From positions 62,001 through 126,000 of the forward strand of contig NZ_JAPWIJ010000004.1 of the NCBI RefSeq assembly GCF_027270735.1: 64,000 bases of DNA, in the 5' to 3' direction. A model generated the notes under the pieces. The model was not told the origin of the DNA, ran no database searches, and worked only from the letters and a program-made list of their open reading frames with translations. This document shows positions 17,103 through 25,900 of this stretch, one piece after another; the first letter of the stretch is position 1, and the number at the start of each line of letters is the position of its first letter. The position numbers and the translations under genes were made by a program. The stretch is from Rhodococcus ruber (GTDB lineage: Bacteria > Actinomycetota > Actinomycetes > Mycobacteriales > Mycobacteriaceae).

Positions 17103-19480
17103 GGATTGCCATCGTGGGTGGGGGCCCCGGCGGTCTGTACTTCGCCGCCCTCGCCAAACAACTCGATGCAGGTCATGTCATCGACGTATGGGAACGTAAT
17201 GCGCCTCAGGACACGTTCGGCTTCGGGGTGGTGTTCTCGGACGAGACACTCGGCAGTATCGAAGGGGCCGACGCCGTCGTCCACACCGAGATGGAGCGCC
17301 GCTTCGCTCGCTGGACGGACATCGATGTCGAGATCGACGGCCGCTCGTACACGGTGGGCGGGCAGGGATTCGCTGCAATGAGCCGCAAGGAACTACTGGC
17401 CATCCTGCAGCAGCGCGTGGCCGAGTTGGGCATCGAGGTGCAGTACAAGACTCATGCACCCGATACCGACGTTCTGCGAGAATCCTACGACTTGGTGCTC
17501 GCCTGCGACGGGATAAATTCCGCTGTCCGTACCCGCTACGCGGATGCGTTCGGTCCGACGCTGGACCGTCGCAACAACAAGTACATCTGGTTGGGCACCG
17601 ACAAAGTGTTCGAGGCGTTTCAATTCCTCGTCAGGCACACCGAGTTCGGGACGATGCAGATCCACGGCTATCCGTATTCGGATCAGGGTTCGACGTTCAT
17701 CGTCGAGATGCACGAGGATGTCTGGCGGCGGGCCGGTTTCGACGCGACCGAGGACCAGCACCTCCCACCCGGAGTATCCGATACCTATGCAGTCGATCGG
17801 ATTCGTGAGATCTTCGCGGACGATCTCGGCGGTCACGATATTCTGACGAACAACTCGAAGTGGTTGTCGTTCCAGACTGTTCGTAACGAGCGATGGTTCG
17901 ACGACAACGTGGTGCTGCTGGGCGACGCGGCGCACACAGCCCACTTCTCCATCGGATCGGGAACGAAGCTCGCGATGGAGGACGCATTGGCTCTGGCCGC
18001 TTGCGTGCATGAACACTCCAACATCCCCGACGCTCTCGCTGCTTACCAGGCCGAACGAAAGCCGGTGGTGGAAAGTACCCAGCGGGCGGCGCAGGCTTCG
18101 TTGGAATGGTTCGAGAACATCGGCCTCTACGCCGATCAGGAAGACACACAGTTCGTCTTCAATTTGCTGACCCGCTCACGCCGAATCACGTTCGAGAACC
18201 TCGGTGAGCGTGACGACGAGTTCGCGGCGATGGTGCAGCAACGGTTTGCCGACACCGTTGCGGGTGGAAACGCGGTCGAATCAGCACCTGCGATGTTCCA
18301 ACCGGTGCGCATCGGTGAACTGGATTTGGTCAACCGCATCATGCTCTCGCCGATGGACATGTACTCGTCCGTGGACGGTCTACCCGGGGAATTCCATCTC
18401 GTCCACCTCGGATCTAAAGCACTCGGTGGAGCAGGTCTGCTCATGACCGAGATGGTCTGTGTATCGCCGGACGCGCGGATCACGCCGGGTTGCCCGGGGC
18501 TGTGGACCGACGAACAGAGCGATGCTTGGGCCCGTGTGACGTCGTTCGTGCACGCACACAGTGCTGCGAAAATCGGAGTGCAGATCGGTCATTCGGGTCG
18601 CAAGGGCTCGACAAAGCTGATGTGGGACGGAATCGACGAACCGCTCGAATCAGGCAATTGGGAGCCGATCGGACCGTCGCCGCTCCCGTACGGCGACGGA
18701 TGTCATGTTCCACGTGAGGCAACTCGCGAGGACATGGATATCGTGGTGGCCGATTTCGTCGCCGCGGCCGAGCGCGCCGTAGCCGCCGGTTTCGACCTTA
18801 TCGAAGTCCATGCGGCGCACGGATATCTGCTCTCGTCGTTCCTGTCTCCGATTGCGAACGTCAGGACCGACTCCTACGGCGGAAGCCTGGAGAACCGCTT
18901 GCGGTTCCCGCTCGAGGTCTTCGATGCAGTCCGACGCGCGGTTCCGTCGAGCTTCCCGGTCTCCGTACGTATCTCGGCGACCGACTGGGCTCCGGACGGA
19001 AACACGGTCGAAGATGCCGTCGAGATCGTACGGGCGTTCGTCGAACACGGTGCCGCCGCCATCGACGTGTCCTCCGGTCAGGTGACCAAGGAGGAGAAGC
19101 CGGCGTTCGGACGGTCTTATCAGACTCCGTTCGCCGACCGCATCCGTCACGAGGTGGCCGCGGCCGCGGGAGTGGCCGTCATCGCCGTGGGAGCGATCTC
19201 GTCGTACGACGATGTCAATTCCATTCTCCTGGCCGGTCGAGCCGACATCTGCGCACTCGGTCGACCGCACCTCTACGACCCACAGTGGACACTGCATGCT
19301 GCTGCAGAGCAGGAGTACCGAGGACCCGGAGCGCAATGGCCTGTCCAGTGGCGTGCAGGTCGGCGCCGTCCGCCGACCTCCCGCACCGACAAGGTCCCGC
19401 CTCGCCTGTCGCTGCTTCGGGACGGTTCCGACAACTCCGCCCATGTCCGCTGGCGCCCGAGAAGTACAGTGCCCGCATGA
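17099..19480 (+). CDS. abmA: 2-aminobenzoyl-CoA monooxygenase/reductase (two-domain flavoenzyme)
   Basis: A 793-residue fusion. Residues 1 to about 385 form an FAD aromatic hydroxylase (GGGPGGLYFAALAKQ at the start, GDAAHTAHFSIGSGTK before the substrate domain). Residues from about 400 form an Old Yellow Enzyme type FMN domain (LVNRIMLSPMDMYSS, VQIGHSGRKGS, HAAHGYLLSSFLSP, SYGGSLENRLRFP). This architecture is that of the Azoarcus enzyme that hydroxylates 2-aminobenzoyl-CoA at C5 and then reduces the ring, dearomatising it without dioxygenase chemistry. The salicylyl-CoA 5-hydroxylase type shares the fold. The ATG at 17099 overlaps the ligase stop; the frame continues upstream only as a shadow of the ligase gene. 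Confidence 0.88.
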   Translation: MRIAIVGGGPGGLYFAALAKQLDAGHVIDVWERNAPQDTFGFGVVFSDETLGSIEGADAVVHTEMERRFARWTDIDVEIDGRSYTVGGQGFAAMSRKELLAILQQRVAELGIEVQYKTHAPDTDVLRESYDLVLACDGINSAVRTRYADAFGPTLDRRNNKYIWLGTDKVFEAFQFLVRHTEFGTMQIHGYPYSDQGSTFIVEMHEDVWRRAGFDATEDQHLPPGVSDTYAVDRIREIFADDLGGHDILTNNSKWLSFQTVRNERWFDDNVVLLGDAAHTAHFSIGSGTKLAMEDALALAACVHEHSNIPDALAAYQAERKPVVESTQRAAQASLEWFENIGLYADQEDTQFVFNLLTRSRRITFENLGERDDEFAAMVQQRFADTVAGGNAVESAPAMFQPVRIGELDLVNRIMLSPMDMYSSVDGLPGEFHLVHLGSKALGGAGLLMTEMVCVSPDARITPGCPGLWTDEQSDAWARVTSFVHAHSAAKIGVQIGHSGRKGSTKLMWDGIDEPLESGNWEPIGPSPLPYGDGCHVPREATREDMDIVVADFVAAAERAVAAGFDLIEVHAAHGYLLSSFLSPIANVRTDSYGGSLENRLRFPLEVFDAVRRAVPSSFPVSVRISATDWAPDGNTVEDAVEIVRAFVEHGAAAIDVSSGQVTKEEKPAFGRSYQTPFADRIRHEVAAAAGVAVIAVGAISSYDDVNSILLAGRADICALGRPHLYDPQWTLHAAAEQEYRGPGAQWPVQWRAGRRRPPTSRTDKVPPRLSLLRDGSDNSAHVRWRPRSTVPA

Positions 19481-19950
19481 CTTTTTCGCTGACAGGCCGG
19501 GTCGAGTGGGTGGACACCGATGCAGCAGGCATCTACCACAACAGCACAGTCGTCCGGTTCGTCGAATCTGCCGAGGCCGCACTCGTTCGCGAGTGTGGCC
19601 TCGTCGGCTATTTTCCGGTAGTCCCACGAGTGCGGTACGAGGTCGACTTCCACGCACCGCTGTATTTCGGCCAGCAGGTCACGACGGATCTCGATATCGC
19701 GCACTTGGGGTCGTCGTCGATGCGTTTCGAGTTCTCGATCTGGGGTGAGGCGTTCGAGGGGCGAGACCGATCACTCGCGGCGAGAGGCTCGTACGTGACG
19801 GTGCACATCGACCGCGCAGTCGCGGGAGCCACTGCCGCGCCGTGGCCGCCGCAGTGGCGAGAGGTGTTGCAGGCTCTGGTGACGGCACCTGCCGAGCCCG
19901 TTCAGGACGCGAGAGTCCGAGACGGGCTCAGGCCGAACTCGGCGCGATAG
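19477..19950 (+). CDS. 4-hydroxybenzoyl-CoA thioesterase-like hotdog protein
   Basis: A 157-residue single-hotdog thioesterase with the DTDAAGIYHNSTVVRFVE motif, including the aspartate expected for the 4HBT/YbgC group, then RVRYEVDFHAPLYFGQQV. It would hydrolyse an aromatic or alicyclic CoA ester. It is the last gene of the 2-aminobenzoate operon, its ATG overlapping the stop of the monooxygenase/reductase gene. Two thioesterases in one CoA-dependent operon suggest that the CoA is removed before ring cleavage, as in the salicylyl-CoA to gentisate route. Confidence 0.85.
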   Translation: MTFSLTGRVEWVDTDAAGIYHNSTVVRFVESAEAALVRECGLVGYFPVVPRVRYEVDFHAPLYFGQQVTTDLDIAHLGSSSMRFEFSIWGEAFEGRDRSLAARGSYVTVHIDRAVAGATAAPWPPQWREVLQALVTAPAEPVQDARVRDGLRPNSAR

Positions 19951-20066
19951 CGCTGGAAGAACCGACAGCGGTGGAAGACCTGCCCGACCGACGAGAACGC
20001 CTCGTCCAGGTCGGCTATGGCGAGCACCGGATGACGGCGAAGCAGAGGGGACATGACGGTCCTCAC

Positions 20067-20105
20067 CTTCCGGGCAGTGTGACCTTTTTGCACAGCCCGG
20101 AAGGT
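20067..20105. terminator. Bidirectional terminator between convergent operons
   Basis: CCTTCCGGGC and GCCCGGAAGG are perfect 10-base arms around a 19-base loop, 116 bases past the plus-strand thioesterase stop and 18 bases before the minus-strand ThDP-enzyme stop. The symmetric arms suit termination of both convergent transcripts. Confidence 0.6.
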
Positions 20106-20123
20106 ATCGCGAGGATATTCAGT

Positions 20124-21788
20124 TCAGTGGCCTTTGAATGCCTCTGCGAGCCACCACGCTCCGCCGTCAGCGGCGATTTTGGCGTCGATCACCATGACGC
20201 CGACCGGTGCTGAGGCCCATCGTCGTACTTCGTCCATGTCGGCGAGCGTACGTACCGTCACGCCGCGGGCACCGAAACCTTCGGCTATAGCGGCGATATC
20301 GATGTCGGGGAACGTGACAGTCGACAAATTCACAGCGTCACCATCATGAGGGAGGTGCTGAAAGTGGTGAACCTCCGCACCGTAGGCCGCGTCGTTGTAC
20401 ACCGCGATCAGCAGCGGACGTCTCAGTCGGACAGCGGTTTCGAGTTCCGAGATGCCCATCATGAAGCCGCCGTCTCCGGTCCCGATCACGGCGAGGCGAT
20501 CGGGTTGAGCCAACGCTGCTCCGATGCCACTGGACAGCCCGAGCCCGATGGATTGGAACGCCTGCGTGAAGCAGAAACCCATGTGGTCGGGGACGCGTAG
20601 ATACGTCGACGGATATCCCATGAAGTTGCCCGAGTCGATGGCTACCACTCGTTCTGCGGGCAGTATGTCGTCCAGGGCTTTGGTGAACGGGCGCGGATCG
20701 ATGGTCTCGGACGTGGACAAGTCGGGAGTCTCGGTATCGTTCCACCAGCGCCGTGCGGAGAGTTCGGTGGATACTTCTGGAGTCCGGTATCCGCGGCGCG
20801 CCTTGGTGTTACGAGTCAATTCGGTGAGAACATCGGTCGCAGTGCTTGCGCAGTCGCCGTGAATTCCAAGGTCGATGGGGCGATGTGCACCGAGTGCGGA
20901 AGCGGTGTCGTCGATCTGGACCACTCGTGCATCCGGCCCGATGAGGGATCCGTGTCGCATCGTCCACATGTTCAGCGCGCATCCCCACCCCACGACGAGG
21001 TCTGCGTCGGAGATCAATTGCGCGGTCAGCGGAGCCGAAAACCCACCGGAGATTCCCAGATCGAATTCTTCGCCTCGAAACAGGCCGTTTGCGACGGCAG
21101 AGGTCGCCACGAGCGCCCCGGCATGCTCGGCCAGAGCCGAGATCTCCGGGCCTGCAGCGCGACCGCCACGGCCGGTGACGAACACCGGTCGCGAAGCCCC
21201 CGCGAGTAGGGCCGCGAACTGCTCGACCGCCGACTGTGCCGGACGCACCGGCTCGGGAGCCGAGGGGCGCGCAACGGTACCGGCGTGTTCCGGTGCGGGT
21301 GCGGACTGGACGTCGAGCGGCAAATTGAGCACCACGGTGCGACGGTCGTGCACGGCGGTCTGCCACGCTCGGGTCACGTCGGCAATGGCGGTCGCCGCAG
21401 AGTGCACACGTTCGGAGACAGCGCCGACGCTGCGGGCGAGTGCGTCTTGGTCGATGCGGAAGTTCGACAATCTCGACGATGCCGCGACATCTGCGGCTAG
21501 CACGATGACGGGGGTGCGGCTCTTGGCGGCCTCGCCGATGCCGGTCATCGCGTTCGTCAGTCCGCAACCCTGGTGCACGCTGACGACCGCGGGTAGCGCC
21601 GCCAGCCGGGCGAATCCATCGGCCATCGATGCGGCACCGCCTTCGTGGCGTGCTGCTGTGTAGGGGATGTCGCGTGCGATGAGGGCGTTGGTGACGTCGA
21701 AGTTTCCGCTACCGACAACACCGAAGATATGGCCGACTCCGAGATCGGCCAGCACGTCCGCCACCAGGTGTGCAACCGTGCGGGTCAT
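20124..21788 (-). CDS. ThDP-dependent decarboxylase (benzoylformate-decarboxylase/acetolactate-synthase-like)
   Basis: A 554-residue thiamine-diphosphate enzyme. The N-terminal pyrimidine-binding domain has the conserved glutamate (Glu49 in ARHEGGAASMADGFARL). A central domain follows, and the C-terminal domain has a GDG-X24-N ThDP/Mg motif (GDG at 438-440, Asn465). The family decarboxylates 2-oxo acids. Its start overlaps the stop of an isatin-hydrolase-like cyclase (ATGA), so the two are translationally coupled. The attractive substrate is therefore isatinate (2-aminophenylglyoxylate), giving a 2-aminobenzaldehyde or anthranilate precursor. That is an inference. Confidence 0.85.
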   Translation of the reverse strand: MTRTVAHLVADVLADLGVGHIFGVVGSGNFDVTNALIARDIPYTAARHEGGAASMADGFARLAALPAVVSVHQGCGLTNAMTGIGEAAKSRTPVIVLAADVAASSRLSNFRIDQDALARSVGAVSERVHSAATAIADVTRAWQTAVHDRRTVVLNLPLDVQSAPAPEHAGTVARPSAPEPVRPAQSAVEQFAALLAGASRPVFVTGRGGRAAGPEISALAEHAGALVATSAVANGLFRGEEFDLGISGGFSAPLTAQLISDADLVVGWGCALNMWTMRHGSLIGPDARVVQIDDTASALGAHRPIDLGIHGDCASTATDVLTELTRNTKARRGYRTPEVSTELSARRWWNDTETPDLSTSETIDPRPFTKALDDILPAERVVAIDSGNFMGYPSTYLRVPDHMGFCFTQAFQSIGLGLSSGIGAALAQPDRLAVIGTGDGGFMMGISELETAVRLRRPLLIAVYNDAAYGAEVHHFQHLPHDGDAVNLSTVTFPDIDIAAIAEGFGARGVTVRTLADMDEVRRWASAPVGVMVIDAKIAADGGAWWLAEAFKGH

Positions 21789-22573
21789 GCCGGTACGAAC
21801 GCGAGAACGCGTGCAGGAGAACCGGTTCCGCCGACAATGGGGAGGGGGGATACCACGAGTACTGCGCCTGCGGCGGGGAGCTGGTCGAGGTTCTGCAGTT
21901 GGGTGAGGCCGTACTTGTCGGCACCGAGCAGGTGGTGGTGGACGGGGAACATCGGTTCCATCGCGGCCGCTTGGCCGGCGTCGATGCCCACTGTCTCGAC
22001 GGCGAATCCGGATATTGTCGACGTGGCGAGCCACTGCGCACCGGCCACCGATACGCCGGGAGTGTGCGGGCCGTCGTCGTCGGCGTTGAGGAATTCTTCT
22101 GCGTTCTGGTTGCGAGCACTCCATCCCGTGCGGAACACCAACCAGGCGTTGTCCGGGAGGGGGCCGTTTTTTGCCACGAACTCGTCGAGGTGGGCAGGCT
22201 CGAGCAGGAAATCCGGGTCCGACGCGACCTCTGCGGTGAAGTCCAGCACGACGGCGGGACCGACGAGTCGCGACGGGGGAATGGTGTCGACGGTGTGACC
22301 GTCGCGCCCTGTCGCCCAGTGAGCGGGCGCGTCGACGTGAGTGCCGGTGTGTTCTCCGGTGTGAATGTTGTTCCATCCCCATCCTGGGCCTGCATCATCG
22401 AAGTCGCTGACGGGCTCGAGGGACAGTGAGATCGTGTTCGCGAACGGTGCGGGGAGCGCCAGCACCGGTGTCGTGGACGACAGTGGGGCGGTGAGGTCGA
22501 CGATGCGTAGCGTGCCGTTGGCCAGCTCGGTCAACAGGTTGGTGAGTGTCGAGGTTGTCGCTGGAGTGGTCAT
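21785..22573 (-). CDS. Cyclase-family metal hydrolase, isatin-hydrolase-like
   Basis: A 262-residue member of the cyclase/kynurenine-formamidase superfamily with the full metal-binding signature H75-TGT-H79-V-D81-APA-H85. The family includes kynurenine formamidase (about 210 residues) and isatin hydrolase (about 260), and the length and longer N-terminus fit the isatin hydrolase side better. Isatin hydrolase opens isatin to isatinate. The partner ThDP decarboxylase overlaps by 4 bases, and an anthranilate-CoA operon converges nearby, which supports an isatin-to-anthranilate role. Kynurenine formamidase remains an alternative. Confidence 0.75.
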   Translation of the reverse strand: MTTPATTSTLTNLLTELANGTLRIVDLTAPLSSTTPVLALPAPFANTISLSLEPVSDFDDAGPGWGWNNIHTGEHTGTHVDAPAHWATGRDGHTVDTIPPSRLVGPAVVLDFTAEVASDPDFLLEPAHLDEFVAKNGPLPDNAWLVFRTGWSARNQNAEEFLNADDDGPHTPGVSVAGAQWLATSTISGFAVETVGIDAGQAAAMEPMFPVHHHLLGADKYGLTQLQNLDQLPAAGAVLVVSPLPIVGGTGSPARVLAFVPA

Positions 22574-22720
22574 CGGTCGAGCCTTTCGTTGGTTCTGTAC
22601 AAGTTTCTGATTTGGCTGCGTCGAGATCTCATACCCGCAGGCCGCGCTGCCGTAGACGTGGCAGAACCGCGCCTGGTGACCGAACACCGCAACGATATAG
22701 CGTTTGAGTGACTCCCGTCA

Positions 22721-24352
22721 TCATTTCGATGTTAATTTCTCGATCGCGCCACGAATGCGATTCATACCGCGTGTGCGACGAGATGGCGCGAGTAGTCGCT
22801 GGGCAACCAGGTGGCCCGAACCACCGCCGAGTCCGGGCCCGGGGTGCGTGAAAGCACCGATGTGAAACAGTCCGTCGATGCCGGTGCGGTGGCCCGTGCC
22901 GGTGCCGGGGCGCCAAAGCAGCGATTGATCGATATCCGCAGCACCGCCGTAAGGATCGCCGGCGATGGCATTGGCGTTCGCTGCCGTCAGCGCGGTCGGC
23001 GAGATGGAATACGAGTCCAACACGGTCGCACGTAGACCAGGTGCGAATCGCTCGATCGAGTCCAACACGCGATCGACATATGCCGCGGTGGTACCGGTAC
23101 TCCACGTACCGTCCGTCGAAATTGACCCCGCAGCATCGCCTTTCGGTGCAAATGGCAGCTCCTGTAGTTGCACCCACAAAGTTGCCTTGCCGGTCGGAGC
23201 TCGGCTCGGATCGAGAACGCACTGCTGGCCGACGACGATCGTAGGATCTGCCGGTAGGTAGCCTGATTCGGCTTGTGCACATGCGATTCCGATGCTCGAC
23301 GCACCGTTTCCGATATGGATCAGCGGCACATCGTCCAGCCGCGAATCCGACCACCGAACGGGACGGTCCAATGCAAAATGCAGTTGCATTGCAGCTCGGC
23401 CCGGGCGGTGCCGATCGGCTGCGCGCCGGCCCGCAGCAGGAACGGCCGAAGGGTCGAGCAGTTCGTCGTAGAGTCTGGGCGTTGCTGTCGACGACAGTAC
23501 GGCCCGCGTCGCCGACAGTCTCTCGTCGGCCAGATGCACTGCAACTGCGCGGCCGGACCGAATCTCGATGTGCGTCGCGGATTCACCGAGTACCACCGTC
23601 ACCCCGCGCTCGTTGAGCACGCGGGCGAATGCGGTCACGAAATTGTCCGCGCCGCCGGTCACCACGGGGAGACCGGCCGCATGCATGGTGAAGGCCATGA
23701 TCGGCAGCATCAACCCTCCGGTCGCGTGATCGGGGGACAGGCCGGCATGCAGCAGCCACGGAGACCAAAGGTGGTCGGCCTCGAAACCTCGAAAGCGCTC
23801 ACGGATGAGTGCGCGTCCGCTCTGCGCCGCGACGCGCAGCATATCGATGCTGGCGTCCTTGCCGAGCGCGCGCGCCATCGATACGCCCAGGCGAGCGAGA
23901 TCGAAGGGCCTCAGTTCCGAACCCAGGGCACCGAATACATGGGGGGACCAGGATTCCAGCTCGGCCAGCATCGCTGCGTACGCCACTCGATCGTGTTGGT
24001 GCTCGAAGCTGTCGGCGGTCTTGGTCGGGTCGCGATGTGCCACGGCTACGCCCCGATCCGAGACAGCGCCCGCGACAGCTCCGTCGGAGTTGGAATACGC
24101 GAGGCCATGACGATGCAGGTCGTCCCCGAGAGCCGCGTACGCGCCACCGGTGACGAACAGGGGGTGCCAGGAACTGAATGTGTCGTGTACGAAGCCGGGA
24201 CGCGTCAATGAATCCGAGGCGATGAACCCGCCCAATTTCTGGCGTTCGTCGACGAGCGCGACCGACCACCCCGCCCCGGCAAGCTCTGCGGCAGCGATCA
24301 TTCCGTTGATTCCTGCACCGACCACGACGGCGTCGAACGTGCGGGTGCTCAC
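22721..24352 (-). CDS. FAD-dependent oxidoreductase, phytoene-dehydrogenase-like (COG1233)
   Basis: A 543-residue flavoprotein with an N-terminal dinucleotide-binding motif (VVVGAGINGMIAAAELAGAGW) and a C-terminal GLFHIGAFTHPGPGLGGGSGHL segment, the usual FAD-closing motif of the carotenoid-desaturase-like group. There are no other carotenoid genes, so a desaturase role in pigment synthesis is unlikely. The group also contains amine, amide and heterocycle oxidases. It precedes the cyclase and ThDP genes on the same strand (gap of 147 bases) and may act on the same N-heterocyclic substrate. The GTG start at 24352 gives a complete domain. Confidence 0.8.
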   Translation of the reverse strand: MSTRTFDAVVVGAGINGMIAAAELAGAGWSVALVDERQKLGGFIASDSLTRPGFVHDTFSSWHPLFVTGGAYAALGDDLHRHGLAYSNSDGAVAGAVSDRGVAVAHRDPTKTADSFEHQHDRVAYAAMLAELESWSPHVFGALGSELRPFDLARLGVSMARALGKDASIDMLRVAAQSGRALIRERFRGFEADHLWSPWLLHAGLSPDHATGGLMLPIMAFTMHAAGLPVVTGGADNFVTAFARVLNERGVTVVLGESATHIEIRSGRAVAVHLADERLSATRAVLSSTATPRLYDELLDPSAVPAAGRRAADRHRPGRAAMQLHFALDRPVRWSDSRLDDVPLIHIGNGASSIGIACAQAESGYLPADPTIVVGQQCVLDPSRAPTGKATLWVQLQELPFAPKGDAAGSISTDGTWSTGTTAAYVDRVLDSIERFAPGLRATVLDSYSISPTALTAANANAIAGDPYGGAADIDQSLLWRPGTGTGHRTGIDGLFHIGAFTHPGPGLGGGSGHLVAQRLLAPSRRTRGMNRIRGAIEKLTSK

Positions 24353-24512
24353 CTGTGTATCCGCTTCTCGAGTATTGTCATGATTCCAAGGTAGTCACTC
24401 GGGTTCATCGGAAAAAGCCATTGCTTCGCCCTGATCGGCATCGACACGTTCATGCCGAGCGGAGGTCTCCGCCGACAGCGGCGAGAAGTGTTGCAGCAAG
24501 AAGGCCTCGGAC

Positions 24513-25706
24513 TCAGACCATTTCGGCCGCGACATCGTCCCATGAGGTCTGCTGTGTGATCAATCGACGATATTTGAGTAGATCTTTCGCCGCATTCACG
24601 CCCAAGGCCGCCACCAGTCGGTCCTGTCGACCGAAAAGTGCAACCAGCGGTGGTTCTTCCAGCGACCCGGAGACAATCCGTACCGAGTCGGCTCCGGCAA
24701 CGTCTCCGTAGAGCTGGAACCGAAGGTTGTACTGATCGGACCATACATACGGGACGGGAGCGAAAGTGCGATCCTCCCCAGTTGCGATCGCACGCCCAAC
24801 TGTGGTCCCTTGCTCACTGGCATTTGTCCAGTGTTCGATGCGCATGGTGCGGTCGAAGAGGGGATTGGGCCAGCAAGCTACGTCACCTGCGGCGTATATG
24901 CTCGGCCCTGCTCGAAGCCTGTCGTTGCACATGACGCCGTTGTCAAGATTGAGTCCGCTGCCTGCCAGCCATCCGACGTTGGGCGTGACACCTACCCCCA
25001 TGACAACCAGGTCTGCTGCTACTGACGACCCATCGGAAAGGGAGAGTCCGTTGGCCCGACCCAGACGGCTGGTAATACCGTCTACTCTCACGTCGGTGCG
25101 TACGTCGACGCCGTGACTACGGTGCAACTGAGCCGACCACTGCCCGATCTGGGTCCCCAACACGGCGGACATCGGTGCCGGTCCGGCTTCCACTAGTGTT
25201 ACTCGACGGCCGAGAGCCGTTGCAGTAGAGGCGATTTCAGCACCGATGAAGCCTCCGCCGACGATAGCGATATGGTCTGATTCTGCGAGGTCCTCAGCCA
25301 ATCCGATGCTGTCGTCCAACGTGCGTAACACATGGACACCCTTCAGGCCTGCACTTCCGGGCAGGCGCCGCGGGGTTGCTCCGGTCGCGATGACGAGTGA
25401 ATCGAATTGGACCGCGCTACCGTTGTCGAGATCCACCGTGCTTTCTGCCACGTTCAAGGCGGTTGCACGCGATCCGAGCCTCAAATCAATGCCGTCGAGT
25501 TGCTCTTCAGCGCAGAGCGTCGCGCCTTCGGCTGAGAGGAGGCCCGCAAGAACATCTTTGGACAGAGTGGTCCGGTCGTAGGGCAGCCACCGTTCTTCGC
25601 CGATCAACGTTACGTGCTCATCCTGATTGGACTGGCGAAGACTCTGAGCGGCGGCGAGGCCGGCCCGGGAAGCACCGACAATTACAGTTCGATGGTGCCG
25701 GGTCAT
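24513..25706 (-). CDS. Ferredoxin reductase (putidaredoxin/rhodocoxin-reductase type)
   Basis: A 397-residue FAD- and NAD(P)H-dependent ferredoxin reductase. It shows an FAD motif (VIVGASRAGLAAAQSLR), PYDRTTLSK, an NAD motif (IAIVGGGFIGAEIASTA), the YAAGDVACW FAD motif and the C-terminal reductase domain (EHWTNASEQG). It feeds electrons to the ferredoxin encoded just upstream, whose stop overlaps this ATG by 4 bases, and from there to the P450. The three genes form a self-contained class I P450 operon. Confidence 0.93.
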   Translation of the reverse strand: MTRHHRTVIVGASRAGLAAAQSLRQSNQDEHVTLIGEERWLPYDRTTLSKDVLAGLLSAEGATLCAEEQLDGIDLRLGSRATALNVAESTVDLDNGSAVQFDSLVIATGATPRRLPGSAGLKGVHVLRTLDDSIGLAEDLAESDHIAIVGGGFIGAEIASTATALGRRVTLVEAGPAPMSAVLGTQIGQWSAQLHRSHGVDVRTDVRVDGITSRLGRANGLSLSDGSSVAADLVVMGVGVTPNVGWLAGSGLNLDNGVMCNDRLRAGPSIYAAGDVACWPNPLFDRTMRIEHWTNASEQGTTVGRAIATGEDRTFAPVPYVWSDQYNLRFQLYGDVAGADSVRIVSGSLEEPPLVALFGRQDRLVAALGVNAAKDLLKYRRLITQQTSWDDVAAEMV

Positions 25707-25900
25707 GCGTCGACCAGGTCGATGACGTCAGTGGGACAATCGGTGATGGCCTCGCGGATGGTGTCGATTTCGGACTCGTCAGGTTGATCTTTGATGAGGA
25801 CGACCCGGGCATCGTTGTCGTCGAGATCGAAGAACTCTGGCGCGACCAACACACAGTTGCCGCAACTCGTGCATTTTTCTCGCGCGATGGTGATGTACAT
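25703..25900 (-). CDS. Small P450-type ferredoxin with four cysteines
   Basis: A 65-residue ferredoxin. Cysteines at 10, 13 and 16 (CTSCGNC) and 55 (CPTDV) give a C-x2-C-x2-C...CP pattern. Many actinobacterial P450 ferredoxins replace the second cysteine and carry a 3Fe-4S cluster; the full set here predicts 4Fe-4S. The ATG at 25900 shares one base with the P450 stop (TGATG), which favours it over an in-frame ATG at 25915 inside the P450 gene. It is the electron carrier between the flanking reductase and P450. Confidence 0.9.
   Translation of the reverse strand: MYITIAREKCTSCGNCVLVAPEFFDLDDNDARVVLIKDQPDESEIDTIREAITDCPTDVIDLVDA

Noticed and set aside
21785..22573. Kynurenine formamidase as the primary call
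   Set aside because: The metal motif fits, but the protein is about 50 residues longer than KynB, no other kyn gene is present, and the overlapping ThDP decarboxylase makes sense with isatin hydrolysis. It is kept as an alternative.
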